NCBI RefSeq assembly: GCF_007970805.1
Contig: NZ_CP042433.1
Coordinates: 248,001-312,000, forward strand
Direction: 5' to 3'
DNA: 64,000 nucleotides
DNA from: Flavisolibacter ginsenosidimutans
Lineage (GTDB): Bacteria; Bacteroidota; Bacteroidia; Chitinophagales; Chitinophagaceae
The stretch's first letter is position 1. The number at the start of each line of letters is the position of its first letter. Position numbers and translations under genes: made by a program. Below, one piece after another: positions 1 to 7,611 of the stretch. The notes beneath the pieces are model-generated. The model did no database searches. It saw nothing but the letters and a program-made list of their open reading frames with translations, and was not told the DNA's origin.

Positions 1-394
1 GCAATACGCACCAACGTTTTTATTGTTGATGGCTGCATCTTTTTCTTCAGCAACAGCCGACACCGTTTCTTCGGAATTAGGCAGCGTGTACGGACGAAAA
101 TTTTACGACATTCTTTCGTTTAAAAAAGGCCGCCGCGGCGCCGACGGTGTCATCAGTGTGGAAGGAATTTTCTTTGGTCTTGCGGGAAGTGCAATTGTTG
201 CTACGGTATATGCAATTGGCAGCGGATGGCGTCGCGAATATTTATGGATTGTTGTTGCCGGAACAATCGGCAATCTTGCTGATTCTTACCTTGGCGCAAC
301 CCTAGAGCGAAGAGGCATTATGGGGAACGATGCCGTTAATTTTTTAAACACGGCAATTGCCGCTTTATGTGCTTTTTTACTTCTCTACATTTAA
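1..394 (+). CDS. DUF92 family membrane protein, C-terminal part (5' end off the window)
   Basis: The reading frame is open from base 2, so the gene enters from the left edge and only about 130 residues are visible. The segment has the DUF92 signature SSATADTVSSELG followed by hydrophobic stretches (FFGLAGSAIVATVYAI, a second near IVVAGTIGNLADS, a third at the C terminus). DUF92 proteins are integral membrane proteins; plant relatives act in phytyl or prenyl phosphate phosphorylation, but no bacterial substrate can be read from this fragment. The stop codon overlaps by 4 bases the stop of a small convergent gene. Confidence 0.8.
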   Translation, partial: QYAPTFLLLMAASFSSATADTVSSELGSVYGRKFYDILSFKKGRRGADGVISVEGIFFGLAGSAIVATVYAIGSGWRREYLWIVVAGTIGNLADSYLGATLERRGIMGNDAVNFLNTAIAALCAFLLLYI

Positions 395-519
395 GCCGGA
401 CTGTTGATCAATACGTAAAGCATGAGTGCAATAAACCCGATGCAAAGAAGTGAGATGGACAGATTGCGAAGAAGCTCTGCAGGCTTGGCAAGAAGCAATT
501 TTTTTGTAAGGGCTTTCAT
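391..519 (-). CDS. Small single-pass membrane protein, 42 aa
   Basis: I place the start at the ATG 517-519 and not at an upstream GTG at 576, because a good Bacteroidota promoter match lies at 549-579, inside the longer version. The product has a basic N terminus (KALTKKLLLAKP) and one hydrophobic segment (LLCIGFIALMLYVLI). It overlaps the end of the DUF92 gene tail to tail by 4 bases. No function can be assigned. The short length makes this a moderate-confidence call supported mainly by the promoter placement. Confidence 0.5.
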   Translation of the reverse strand: MKALTKKLLLAKPAELLRNLSISLLCIGFIALMLYVLINSPA

Positions 520-548
520 TGTTGATGGCTTTAAAAGGAATTGTGTTT

Positions 549-579
549 CTAAAATAAAGAAGGCATTAGCAAACACAAA
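549..579 (-). promoter_or_regulatory. Candidate promoter for the 42-aa gene
   Basis: On the minus strand a TTTG (576-579) is followed after exactly 19 bases by TATTTTAG (549-556), one mismatch from the Bacteroidota -7 consensus TAnnTTTG. Spacing and position upstream of the ATG at 519 fit a primary sigma factor promoter. Confidence 0.4.
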
Positions 580-664
580 GCCACAGGGTTACAGTTTTTA
601 AAAATTGCGTACTACTGCGCAACCGCTTATCGGAAAACTACGACAACCGCAAAGCCGCTTGCTT

Positions 665-672
665 TACCTTCG
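665..672 (+). promoter_or_regulatory. Candidate -7 box, MATE gene
   Basis: TACCTTCG differs from TAnnTTTG at one base and ends 11 bases before the ATG of the MATE gene. The same octamer lies 9 bases before the yigZ start at 6924. The -33 element is not clear. Confidence 0.3.
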
Positions 673-683
673 TCCTTTTTTCA

Positions 684-2021
684 ATGTTTATGCGAAAAGA
701 AGCTTTGCAAACGATAAAGCTTGCCTTGCCCATCATCGTTGGCGAACTGGCGCAGATGGCCTTGCACATCATTGATACGGCTATGGTTGGCGGCATCAGT
801 TACAAACAACTGGCTGCGGCTGCGTTGGTGATTCAGGCTACCAACATTCCCTTTGTACTTGGCATCGGCATGACGATATCGGTTTCGCAAATGGTTTCAT
901 TAGCGCACGGCAAAGGCGATGAAAAAGCCGTCTCGCATTATTTCTTCAACGGTTTTTGTTTGTGTGCGCTAACGGCTTTCGTCATTTCTTTTTCGCTGGT
1001 ACTGGGACGAAATTTTTTGCATCATCTGGGGCAAGACCCTGAGGTGGTTCAATACGCTTTGCCCTTTATGAAGATGATGAGTCTTTCCATTGTTCCCATG
1101 CTTTTGTTCATGACCTTAAAGCAGTTTGCCGATGGCTTGCAATACACACGAACGGCCATGGCGCTCTCGCTTCTGTCCATGCCGCTGAATGTTTTTTTGA
1201 ACTGGCTTCTTATTTACGGCAACTGGGGTTTTCCACGGCTTGAACTGGTGGGTGCGGGCTGGGCTACGCTTATCACACGTTCGCTTGCCTTTCTCATTTT
1301 ATTGATCGTGGTGTTGCAACACAAAACCTTCAAACCCTTTACGCTGGTGCACAAAAGCCAGTGGTTGTTTCAGAAAAAAACCTGGCGTGAATTACTGGGC
1401 ATTGGTGTCCCCAGTGCTTTGCAAATTGGCATGGAGGCCGGCGCCTTTGCGGTATCGGGTATTATCATTGGTACTATCGGTGCGGTGTCGCAGGCGGCAC
1501 ATCAAATTGCGTTAAGCTGCGCTTCCTTTACGTTTATGGTTTCGATGGGATTGGGACAAGCGGGTTCTATTCGCGTAAGCAATACGTCTGGTACGGGCAA
1601 CTGGAAAAAAATTTCTGTCATAGGCCGAAGCACTTTGATCACGGCTTTTGCCTACGGTGTTTTTTGCGCCGCCATGTTTGTTTTGTTCCGAAACAAATTA
1701 CCCGGCTTGTTCACCACAAACAAAGAAGTGTACGCAATGGCCACACTGTTGATTTTGTTTGCGGCCATCTTTCAAATTTCCGATGCAACGCAGGCCATTG
1801 GCGCAGGCTTACTACGTGGCATTAAAGATGTGAGAACGCCGACGATTCTTATCGGCATTGCGTATTGGGTTGTCGGCATCCCGGTGGGTTATTTGCTGGC
1901 TTTCAAAGCCGGCATGGGCGCTGCGGGCATGTGGACGGGCTTTGTGATCGGTCTTACGTTTGCGTCTGTTTTTTTAATCACTCGCTTTTTAAAGATGACA
2001 AAGAAAATGGGCCATCAGTAA
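684..2021 (+). CDS. MATE family multidrug/toxin exporter
   Basis: The 445-residue product has the length and roughly 12 hydrophobic helices of NorM-like MATE transporters. The N terminus matches the family opening (LALPIIVGELAQMALHIIDT, then AMVGGISYKQLAAAAL), and the two six-helix halves can be followed through a second repeat beginning near LGIGVPSALQIGMEAGAF. MATE proteins export cationic compounds in exchange for sodium or protons across the inner membrane. The substrate here is unknown. The gene stands alone between a convergent SET gene and the small gene upstream. Its stop codon lies inside a degenerate 7-bp repeat array (2014-2041). Confidence 0.92.
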   Translation: MFMRKEALQTIKLALPIIVGELAQMALHIIDTAMVGGISYKQLAAAALVIQATNIPFVLGIGMTISVSQMVSLAHGKGDEKAVSHYFFNGFCLCALTAFVISFSLVLGRNFLHHLGQDPEVVQYALPFMKMMSLSIVPMLLFMTLKQFADGLQYTRTAMALSLLSMPLNVFLNWLLIYGNWGFPRLELVGAGWATLITRSLAFLILLIVVLQHKTFKPFTLVHKSQWLFQKKTWRELLGIGVPSALQIGMEAGAFAVSGIIIGTIGAVSQAAHQIALSCASFTFMVSMGLGQAGSIRVSNTSGTGNWKKISVIGRSTLITAFAYGVFCAAMFVLFRNKLPGLFTTNKEVYAMATLLILFAAIFQISDATQAIGAGLLRGIKDVRTPTILIGIAYWVVGIPVGYLLAFKAGMGAAGMWTGFVIGLTFASVFLITRFLKMTKKMGHQ

Positions 2022-2041
2022 TCAGCCGTCGGTTATGAGTT
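2014..2041 (+). repeat. Solitary heptad repeat arm at the MATE stop codon
   Basis: Four 7-base units (ATCAGTA, ATCAGCC, GTCGGTT, ATGAGTT) run through the last two codons and the TAA of the MATE gene. I see no inverted partner. The unit type resembles the paired arrays elsewhere in the window. Confidence 0.35.
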
Positions 2042-2099
2042 TGGAACTATAAATGGTGCATTGTAACGAAATTTCTATTGATAGTAGAAAACTGGTTGC

Positions 2100-2522
2100 T
2101 CACTGCTTTGCTTTATCAATTGCACTGTTCTTTCTCACCGTATCCCAATACTTTTTCCCGTAGCTCACAAAAATTTCTTCGCCGGCTTTTATGTCTTTTG
2201 TTGCCACCAGGAAAACACGCAAGCCATCGGCTTCAAACCTTGCGTTGTTTCCTTTGTCTTTTGCGCGAACCAAACCGGCCGCATCGTTTGCGTATCGTGC
2301 CAATGATTTTGGATGATCTCTTCCGTCAATAACATAATTGGGCTTTAAAAAATAGATATAACCGTTTGTGGCGTCCTTCTTTGCTTCTTCCCACGTGGTG
2401 ATCGTGCCTTTGTATTCAACGATGCGGGTGCCTTTAGCAACGGCTGTTTTTGTGAACAATCCTTGTCCCGCACCGGGAAGTCCGGATGGTTTTATTTCGA
2501 GATCCTTTTCCAACAACGCCAT
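2100..2522 (-). CDS. SET domain protein, putative protein-lysine methyltransferase
   Basis: The 140-residue protein is essentially a bare SET domain: GLPGAGQGLFTKTAVAKGT near the start, YVIDGRDHPKSLARYANDA in the middle, NNARF, and the C-terminal EEIFVSYGKKYW. SET domains transfer a methyl group from S-adenosylmethionine to protein lysine; small bacterial versions have few known targets. I chose the start at 2522 (MALLEKDLEIKPSG), which matches the usual N terminus; a start at 2561 would overlap the upstream GNAT gene by 19 bases. The two genes probably form a minus-strand operon. Confidence 0.85.
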   Translation of the reverse strand: MALLEKDLEIKPSGLPGAGQGLFTKTAVAKGTRIVEYKGTITTWEEAKKDATNGYIYFLKPNYVIDGRDHPKSLARYANDAAGLVRAKDKGNNARFEADGLRVFLVATKDIKAGEEIFVSYGKKYWDTVRKNSAIDKAKQ

Positions 2523-2542
2523 AATGAAAACTAATTGATCGT

Positions 2543-2983
2543 TCAGTGATTGTTTCCCCACTGCTCTTTCGCCATTTCAAACTTTATTTCGCCTTTGCCG
2601 TAAATGCCTGTTTCCGTCCAGCCGGCTTTGCGGTAAAAACGTTCGGCACGCGAACGCGGCGCGGTACTCAACCAAACCGTTTTATCCGTCTGCGAAAAAT
2701 ACCAGTCGAGCATCAGTTGATGTAATTTTTTGCCAATGCCTTTGCGCTCAAATTCAGGTTCAACAAACAAGGCCCAGATGTTATTGCCTTTGACATCGGC
2801 AATGGAAAAACCAACGATGCGTTCGCCGTCTTCACAAACCCAGCCCTTGCCGCGTTGCGTGATGTAATCGAGAACATCACTATCGGGTACGAGGGCCGGA
2901 TCGGACAAAACATTTTCATTCACCGAATGCCGCACTCTTTGTATTTGCGCAATGTCATCTGCTCTTGCTTCCCGAAACTGCAT
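2543..2983 (-). CDS. GNAT family N-acetyltransferase
   Basis: The 146-residue product has the GNAT layout, with the acetyl-CoA pyrophosphate loop visible as FERKGIGKKLHQLML (R/Q-x-x-G-x-G/A form) after the beta-4 strand NNIWALFVEPE, and a late FYRKAGWTETG motif typical of the family. It would acetylate an amine using acetyl-CoA; the substrate is not apparent. It lies just upstream of the SET gene on the same strand and is probably cotranscribed with it. Confidence 0.88.
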   Translation of the reverse strand: MQFREARADDIAQIQRVRHSVNENVLSDPALVPDSDVLDYITQRGKGWVCEDGERIVGFSIADVKGNNIWALFVEPEFERKGIGKKLHQLMLDWYFSQTDKTVWLSTAPRSRAERFYRKAGWTETGIYGKGEIKFEMAKEQWGNNH

Positions 2984-3028
2984 GAATTAAAGATAAAGGC
3001 ATCTCCCTTATTTCGTTTCTTTACGGGC

Positions 3029-3433
3029 ATGAACCAACGCATTGCACAACTGGCTTTGGTGGTGGCTGATTACGACGAAGCCATTGCCTTCTATACACAA
3101 AAATTAAGCTTCGAATTGGTAGAAGACGCAAGAATGAGCGAAACAAAACGCTGGGTCGTGATAAAGCCAAAAGGCGAAGACGGATGCCGTTTGTTGCTTG
3201 CCAAAGCGGCCAACGAGGAACAACAAAACGCTGTGGGCAATCAAACTGGTGGACGGGTTTTTTTATTTCTTCACACAGATGACATTGCAAGAGACCTCGC
3301 CAACCTGAAAGCGGGCAATGTAAAAATCGTTCGCGAATTAAGCGAAGAACCTTACGGCAAAGTCCTTGTGTTTGAAGACTTGTACGGCAACCTGTGGGAT
3401 TTGATTCAGCCCGCCCTTCACACCAAACGTTAA
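3029..3433 (+). CDS. VOC superfamily (glyoxalase-like) protein
   Basis: The 134-residue product begins RIAQLALVVADYDEAIAFYT, the classical vicinal-oxygen-chelate opening, and ends GKVLVFEDLYGNLWDLIQP, the second beta-alpha-beta-beta-beta module with its metal-ligand glutamate position. Members include glyoxalases, dioxygenases and resistance proteins; the reaction cannot be told here. The frame is open upstream to 2855, but that part lies antisense to the GNAT gene, so I start at the ATG 3029, 45 bases from the divergent GNAT start. Confidence 0.88.
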   Translation: MNQRIAQLALVVADYDEAIAFYTQKLSFELVEDARMSETKRWVVIKPKGEDGCRLLLAKAANEEQQNAVGNQTGGRVFLFLHTDDIARDLANLKAGNVKIVRELSEEPYGKVLVFEDLYGNLWDLIQPALHTKR

Positions 3434-3530
3434 ATGTCTCTTTCTGATGAATCATTTTTCCGCCGCGTGTTTATCATTGCAAAAATAAAAACTGCCCGAC
3501 GGCGTTATTTTTACCACCAAAGACAAAAGC

Positions 3531-4223
3531 ATGTTCAACTTGTTTTTTTTATTGCAAACCGATTCCCTTGCACAAGCTGCCTCACAAACCGCCGCGGCCA
3601 GTAAAGGCGTTAGCTTAATTGAATTGCTGACACTCGGTGGCTGGGTAATGATTCCGCTGGCGGCGCTTTTCTTCGTGACCGTTTTTGTTTTCTTCGAACG
3701 TTTTCTTTCCATTCGTAAGGCCTCGGCCATCGAAGGCAATTTTATGAACATCATTCGCGACCACATTGTGAACGGCAACGTAACCGCTGCCCGCAGCTTT
3801 GCCAAAAACACGGCCAATCCCGTTGGCCGCATCATTGACAAAGGGATTCAGCGCATCGGCAAACCCATTGAAAATATTGAGCGCAGCATGGAGAACGTTG
3901 GCAAGCTGGAGATCTACAATCTCGAACGCAATCTTTCTGTTTTGTCGCTGTCCGCAGGCATTGCGCCGCTGCTTGGTTTCTTGGGAACCATTATCGGCAT
4001 GTTTCAATTGTTTTACAGTCTTGCAACGGGTGGTGAGTTCAGCATTCAAACGATGGCCAACGGTATTTATACAAAAGTCATCACGTCGGCCACGGGTTTG
4101 ATCATTGGTATGTTGGCTTACGTGGCTTATAATTTTTTAACGACGCAGGTGGACAAAACCGCTTACAAAATGGAAGCGGCCAGCGCAGAGTTCCTGGATA
4201 TTTTGCAAGAACCAACGAGATGA
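3531..4223 (+). CDS. exbB: MotA/TolQ/ExbB proton channel family protein
   Basis: The 230-residue product has a short N-terminal extension, a first membrane helix (GWVMIPLAALFFVTVFVF), a cytoplasmic loop and two further helices (APLLGFLGTIIGMFQLFYSL and ITSATGLIIGMLAYVAYNF), as in ExbB/TolQ. These form the pentameric stator that couples proton flow to outer-membrane transport or envelope work. An ExbD/TolR gene follows 172 bases downstream. No TonB gene is in the window, so whether the pair serves TonB or Tol/gliding functions is open. The symbol names the family only. Confidence 0.88.
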   Translation: MFNLFFLLQTDSLAQAASQTAAASKGVSLIELLTLGGWVMIPLAALFFVTVFVFFERFLSIRKASAIEGNFMNIIRDHIVNGNVTAARSFAKNTANPVGRIIDKGIQRIGKPIENIERSMENVGKLEIYNLERNLSVLSLSAGIAPLLGFLGTIIGMFQLFYSLATGGEFSIQTMANGIYTKVITSATGLIIGMLAYVAYNFLTTQVDKTAYKMEAASAEFLDILQEPTR

Positions 4224-4277
4224 TGACTTAGCTGATTTGACGATTAGCGGATGTGCCGAAGCAAATGTGATTCGATG
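4222..4277 (+). repeat. Heptad repeat array after exbB
   Basis: Starting at the exbB stop codon there is a run of 7-base steps (GATGACT, TAGCTGA, TTTGACG, ATTAGCG, GATGTGC and so on) with loose conservation. It is less regular than the paired arms elsewhere and lacks a clear inverted partner. Confidence 0.3.
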
Positions 4278-4321
4278 AAAAAATTTTATGAGCCGGAAGT
4301 CTGTCTATCCATTGAACTTTC

Positions 4322-4338
4322 GTTGCGTCGCACTCTTG
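4322..4338 (+). repeat. Dispersed 17-bp motif, copy 1
   Basis: GTTGCGTCGCACTCTTG recurs with few changes at 10805, 19689 and, inverted, at 29351. It contains the near-palindrome TGCGTCGCA. All copies are intergenic. Confidence 0.4.
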
Positions 4339-4361
4339 TACGTTCTTATCGCTTTGCAGCC

Positions 4362-4396
4362 ATTTTGATTTTTGACTTTTGAATTTTGACTTTCCA
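4362..4396 (+). repeat. Heptad repeat array directly before exbD
   Basis: Units ATTTTGA, TTTTTGA, CTTTTGA, ATTTTGA and CTTTCCA follow each other with an exact 7-base period and end on the A of the exbD ATG. The array therefore forms the translation leader of exbD. Confidence 0.45.
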
Positions 4397-4794
4397 TGAA
4401 CATCAGACGAAAACTCAGAGCCCATACCGAAGTGCACACAGGACCGCTCAACGACATCCTGTTCATTCTGCTGCTGTTCTTTTTGATTGCCTCTACGCTT
4501 GCCAATCCAAATTTAAAAAAGGTAAACAATCCCCGCGGTACCAAGGATACAAAAGCGAAGCAAACTATTGTTGTGTCCATTGACAAAGACAACAACTTCT
4601 TCATCGGCACCAAAAAAGTGGAAAGCAACATGCTCGACTCGTTGTTAAAATACAGCGTGGACGAAGCCCGGAAAAAAGTGGACACGCCTTCGGTGATTGT
4701 CAATGCCGACACGGCTTCGTCTTACGGTGAAGTCTTCCGCGTACTCAATCTCGCCGAAAAACTGAAAGTGAAAAAAGCGGTGAACATTAAGTGA
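4396..4794 (+). CDS. exbD: ExbD/TolR family biopolymer transport protein
   Basis: The 132-residue product has a basic cytoplasmic N terminus, one membrane helix that carries the conserved aspartate (GPLNDILFILLLFFLIAST) and a periplasmic domain with FFIGTKKV and the C-terminal GEVFRVLNLAEKLKVKKAV. This is the ExbD/TolR pattern, partner of the ExbB-like protein upstream. The translation leader is a heptad repeat array, and the TGA stop lies inside the first unit of a second, paired array. Separation from exbB by repeat-derived sequence is unusual, as the two are normally nearly contiguous. Confidence 0.88.
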   Translation: MNIRRKLRAHTEVHTGPLNDILFILLLFFLIASTLANPNLKKVNNPRGTKDTKAKQTIVVSIDKDNNFFIGTKKVESNMLDSLLKYSVDEARKKVDTPSVIVNADTASSYGEVFRVLNLAEKLKVKKAVNIK

Positions 4795-4870
4795 AACGTC
4801 AAACGTGAGACGTGAAACAGTAAAGTCTTTTACTATTAAGTTCGCGTTTGTCTCACGTTTCACTTCTCAC
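4791..4870. repeat. Paired heptad hairpin between exbD and prmC
   Basis: The left arm 4791-4818 is four 7-base units (GTGAAAC, GTCAAAC, GTGAGAC, GTGAAAC). The right arm 4843-4870 contains GTCTCAC, GTTTCAC and TTCTCAC, the reverse complements of such units. Together they can fold into a long imperfect hairpin with a loop of about 25 bases. The stop codons of both convergent flanking genes (exbD at 4792-4794, prmC at 4853-4855) are inside the arms. Confidence 0.7.
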
Positions 4871-5755
4871 AGCCTTTACCATTCGGTCTTTGCCTTGCAT
4901 GTCCTTTCTTAGTTCCACCGCATAACCTTCCTGTTCAAAAAGACTTACGACTTCCTTGCCCAAATTTTCGTGTATCTCCAGGTAAATAGCGCCGTGTTTG
5001 TACAAACGCTTCTTTGCAAAATGCGCGATGGCTTTATAAAAAATCAACGCATCATTATCGGGAACAAACAAAGCGGTATGCGGCTCGTGCTGTACAACAT
5101 TCAAAGGCATTGTGTCTTTCTCGGCTACGGGAATGTAGGGCGGATTACTCACGATGATGTCAACCGTTGGCAACGATTTTTGCTGCGCTTCGTCTAAAAT
5201 GTCAACGCTTTGAAAGTCCACACGAATGTTCAATTGCGCACCGTTTCTCCTGGCCACATTCAGGGCTTCATCGCTCACATCGCAGCCCCAGACTTCGGCT
5301 TTTGGGATCGCGTTCTTCAGGGCCAGCGCAATGCACCCGCTGCCGGTGCCAATGTCCAAAATCTTTAATTCTTTTGTGGCATCAGCCTGCGTTAAATAAT
5401 CTTCAAAAACTTTCTTTTTCGAAGCCTTCACGTCTTTTACAATCCAGTCGACCAGTTCTTCTGTTTCAGGTCGTGGTATCAAAACGGCATTGTCCACATA
5501 TAAATCCAATCCGTAAAAGTGAGCTTGTTTCATTACGTACTGTACCGGCTCTATTCCTTTTGATTTCCGAATCAAGTCATTCACCTTTCTGACCTGTTCT
5601 TCGGTCAACTCCTGGTCATTGAAAAATGAAAAATGATTGTCATCCGGCCCGCAAAATATTGTGAGGATAAAATTCGCCATGGCCTTGCTTTCGCTTTTGT
5701 CGTGGTCTTTCTCAAAATGTTCAATTAACCGTTTTCTGGCTTCGCGACGATTCAT
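4853..5755 (-). CDS. prmC: Release factor glutamine methyltransferase PrmC
   Basis: The 300-residue protein has an alpha-helical N-terminal domain, the SAM-binding motif LKILDIGTGSGCIALAL near the middle and the signature VSNPPYIP that holds the substrate glutamine. PrmC methylates the glutamine of the GGQ motif in peptide-chain release factors and is needed for efficient termination. The last residues (about AVRSET) are encoded by the right arm of the heptad hairpin, so this terminus was probably set by the repeat. It is divergent from ribD with only 34 bases between. Confidence 0.93.
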   Translation of the reverse strand: MNRREARKRLIEHFEKDHDKSESKAMANFILTIFCGPDDNHFSFFNDQELTEEQVRKVNDLIRKSKGIEPVQYVMKQAHFYGLDLYVDNAVLIPRPETEELVDWIVKDVKASKKKVFEDYLTQADATKELKILDIGTGSGCIALALKNAIPKAEVWGCDVSDEALNVARRNGAQLNIRVDFQSVDILDEAQQKSLPTVDIIVSNPPYIPVAEKDTMPLNVVQHEPHTALFVPDNDALIFYKAIAHFAKKRLYKHGAIYLEIHENLGKEVVSLFEQEGYAVELRKDMQGKDRMVKAVRSET

Positions 5756-5789
5756 GATTCAAACTTAAACCATTCTTTATTTTTGGCGC

Positions 5790-6866
5790 TTGCACGCACA
5801 CGAAACATACATGCGCCGTTGTCTTCAACTTGCAAAACTTGCAGGCGGCAACGTAGCGCCCAACCCGATGGTCGGTTCGGTGTTGGTTTACGAAGACCGC
5901 ATCATCGGCGAGGGTTATCACCAGCAATACGGGCAAGCTCATGCCGAAGTAAATTGCCTTGCTTCGGTAAAAGAGGCCGATTTGCATCTCGTTCCAAAAG
6001 CAACGCTTTATGTTTCGCTGGAACCTTGTGCGCATTGGGGCAAAACGCCGCCCTGCGCGGATTTGATCGTTTCGAAAAAAATACCCACCGTCGTTGTCGG
6101 TTGCCGCGATCCTTTTCCGCAAGTGAACGGCAAGGGGATTGAAAGATTAAAAGCAGCGGGAGTGGAGGTGAACCTTGGTGTTTTGGAAAACGAATGCAAA
6201 GAATTGAACAAACGTTTTTTCACTTTTCATACGGCGCACCGACCCTACGTTGTTTTGAAGTGGGCGCAAAGCGGCAATCAAAAGATCGGCTGTACAAACG
6301 CTGAAAGAGTTTTTATCAGCAACGAATACAGCAACCGCCTTGTGCACAAATGGAGAAGTGAAGAAGCGGCCATTCTTGTTGGTACGAACACGGCCTTGAA
6401 CGACGATCCGCAATTAAACACAAGGCTATGGCCAGGAAGAAATCCGGTTCGCATTGTGGTAGACATGAACCTGCGTTTGCCGCGTTCGTTGCGCTTGTTT
6501 GATGGAACGATACCAACGATTGTTTTCAACAAACATCAACACAGTTTGCCTTTTGAAAAAATAAGCACAAAAGAAGTAAGCGGCACGCATTACTACCAAA
6601 TTACGGACGACGCAAGCCTTGTTCATCAATTTCTTAACGGGCTTTACCGTTTGGGCATTCAAAGTGTTTTGGTGGAAGGCGGCGCAAAACTTTTGCAATC
6701 GTTTATTGACGAAGGTGAGTGGGACGAAGCAAGAATCATTACCAACGAGCAATTGCTAATTGACAAAGGTTTGCCCGCACCGATGCTTTCAAACGAACGA
6801 TTGACAAGCAGCGAAAGAATCATGAATGATACGCTTCGTTACTATCGAAACTGCCACACAAAATAG
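5790..6866 (+). CDS. ribD: Bifunctional riboflavin biosynthesis protein RibD
   Basis: Residues 1-145 form the deaminase with zinc-binding HAEVN and PCAHWGKTPPCA; residues about 150-358 form the reductase (VLKWAQSGNQKIG, WRSEEAAILVGTNTAL, VLVEGGAKLLQSFI). RibD deaminates and then reduces the pyrimidine intermediate from GTP cyclohydrolase II. The start is probably TTG at 5790 (giving HAHETYMRRCLQLA), because the conserved helix before YMRRC would be lost with the ATG at 5811. At 358 residues it is a normal full-length enzyme. No FMN riboswitch is visible in the 34-base leader. Confidence 0.93.
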   Translation: MHAHETYMRRCLQLAKLAGGNVAPNPMVGSVLVYEDRIIGEGYHQQYGQAHAEVNCLASVKEADLHLVPKATLYVSLEPCAHWGKTPPCADLIVSKKIPTVVVGCRDPFPQVNGKGIERLKAAGVEVNLGVLENECKELNKRFFTFHTAHRPYVVLKWAQSGNQKIGCTNAERVFISNEYSNRLVHKWRSEEAAILVGTNTALNDDPQLNTRLWPGRNPVRIVVDMNLRLPRSLRLFDGTIPTIVFNKHQHSLPFEKISTKEVSGTHYYQITDDASLVHQFLNGLYRLGIQSVLVEGGAKLLQSFIDEGEWDEARIITNEQLLIDKGLPAPMLSNERLTSSERIMNDTLRYYRNCHTK

Positions 6867-6871
6867 TTTTG

Positions 6872-6906
6872 GACTCCTAACGCCCAACTCCAAACCGCAA
6901 ACCGTT
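6872..6906 (+). repeat. Solitary heptad array between ribD and yigZ
   Basis: Five units (GACTCCT, AACGCCC, AACTCCA, AACCGCA, AACCGTT) run with an exact 7-base period and fill most of the short intergenic space. There is no inverted partner. Confidence 0.4.
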
Positions 6907-6914
6907 TACCTTCG
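6907..6914 (+). promoter_or_regulatory. Candidate -7 box for yigZ
   Basis: TACCTTCG, one mismatch from TAnnTTTG, ends 9 bases before the ATG. It abuts the heptad array, so the array would occupy the spacer and -33 region. Confidence 0.3.
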
Positions 6915-6923
6915 CCGCCGCAC

Positions 6924-7520
6924 ATGACGCATTACAAAACCGTTTCAACGCCTTCGCAGGCCGAATACAAAGATCGTGGCAGCCGCTTTTGGGCTTATGC
7001 TTTTCCAATTACAACCGTTGATGATTTCAAAAAGGGCTTGAAGACTTTAAAAGAAGAACATCCAAAAGCGGCGCACCATTGTTTTGCTTACCGCATCGGC
7101 ACTGATGGAAATAATTTTCGCGCAAGCGATGATGGTGAACCTTCCGGCTCGGCGGGCAAACCCATTCTTGGACAGATAGACAGCAAGGGATTAACGAACG
7201 TTGCGGTGGTCGTTGTGCGTTATTTTGGTGGAACTCTGCTTGGCGTTCCGGGTTTAATCAACACCTATAAAACGGCTGCATCATTGGCGCTGCAACTGTC
7301 GCCCATTGTTGAAAAGCCAATCCTCGTTGAATACGAATTACAATTTGATTACACGCGGATGAACGAGGTAATGATTTACGTAAAACGTTACGGCGGCGTG
7401 GTGCTGCAAAACGAAACACAGCTTTTTTGTATGTTGAAAGTGGGCGTGCCCAAGGCTGAAGAAAAAGTCTTTACAGAACGCATCGGTGATTTGCGGGGTG
7501 TAGAACTTCGAAAGGTTTAA
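6924..7520 (+). CDS. yigZ: YigZ/IMPACT family protein
   Basis: The 198-residue protein has the UPF0029/IMPACT N-terminal domain (SRFWAYAFPI, HHCFAYRIG, SDDGEPSGSAGKPIL, VVVRYFGGTLLGVPGLI) and a C-terminal ferredoxin-like DUF1949 domain. Eukaryotic IMPACT modulates the GCN2 stress kinase; the bacterial role is unsettled, with links to translation and nucleic-acid binding suggested. The gene probably has its own promoter right after ribD. Confidence 0.9.
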   Translation: MTHYKTVSTPSQAEYKDRGSRFWAYAFPITTVDDFKKGLKTLKEEHPKAAHHCFAYRIGTDGNNFRASDDGEPSGSAGKPILGQIDSKGLTNVAVVVVRYFGGTLLGVPGLINTYKTAASLALQLSPIVEKPILVEYELQFDYTRMNEVMIYVKRYGGVVLQNETQLFCMLKVGVPKAEEKVFTERIGDLRGVELRKV

Positions 7521-7611
7521 ACGTTCGAAGAGGAAAGGTTGCGAACCTTCTTTGTTTGCAGGCATTCACAAATGAATTTGCGTATTTTACACGTTCATCA
7601 ATTTACCTTCT

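Noticed and set aside
5756-5789. FMN riboswitch before ribD
   Set aside because: Only 34 bases separate ribD from the divergent prmC, far too short for the aptamer.
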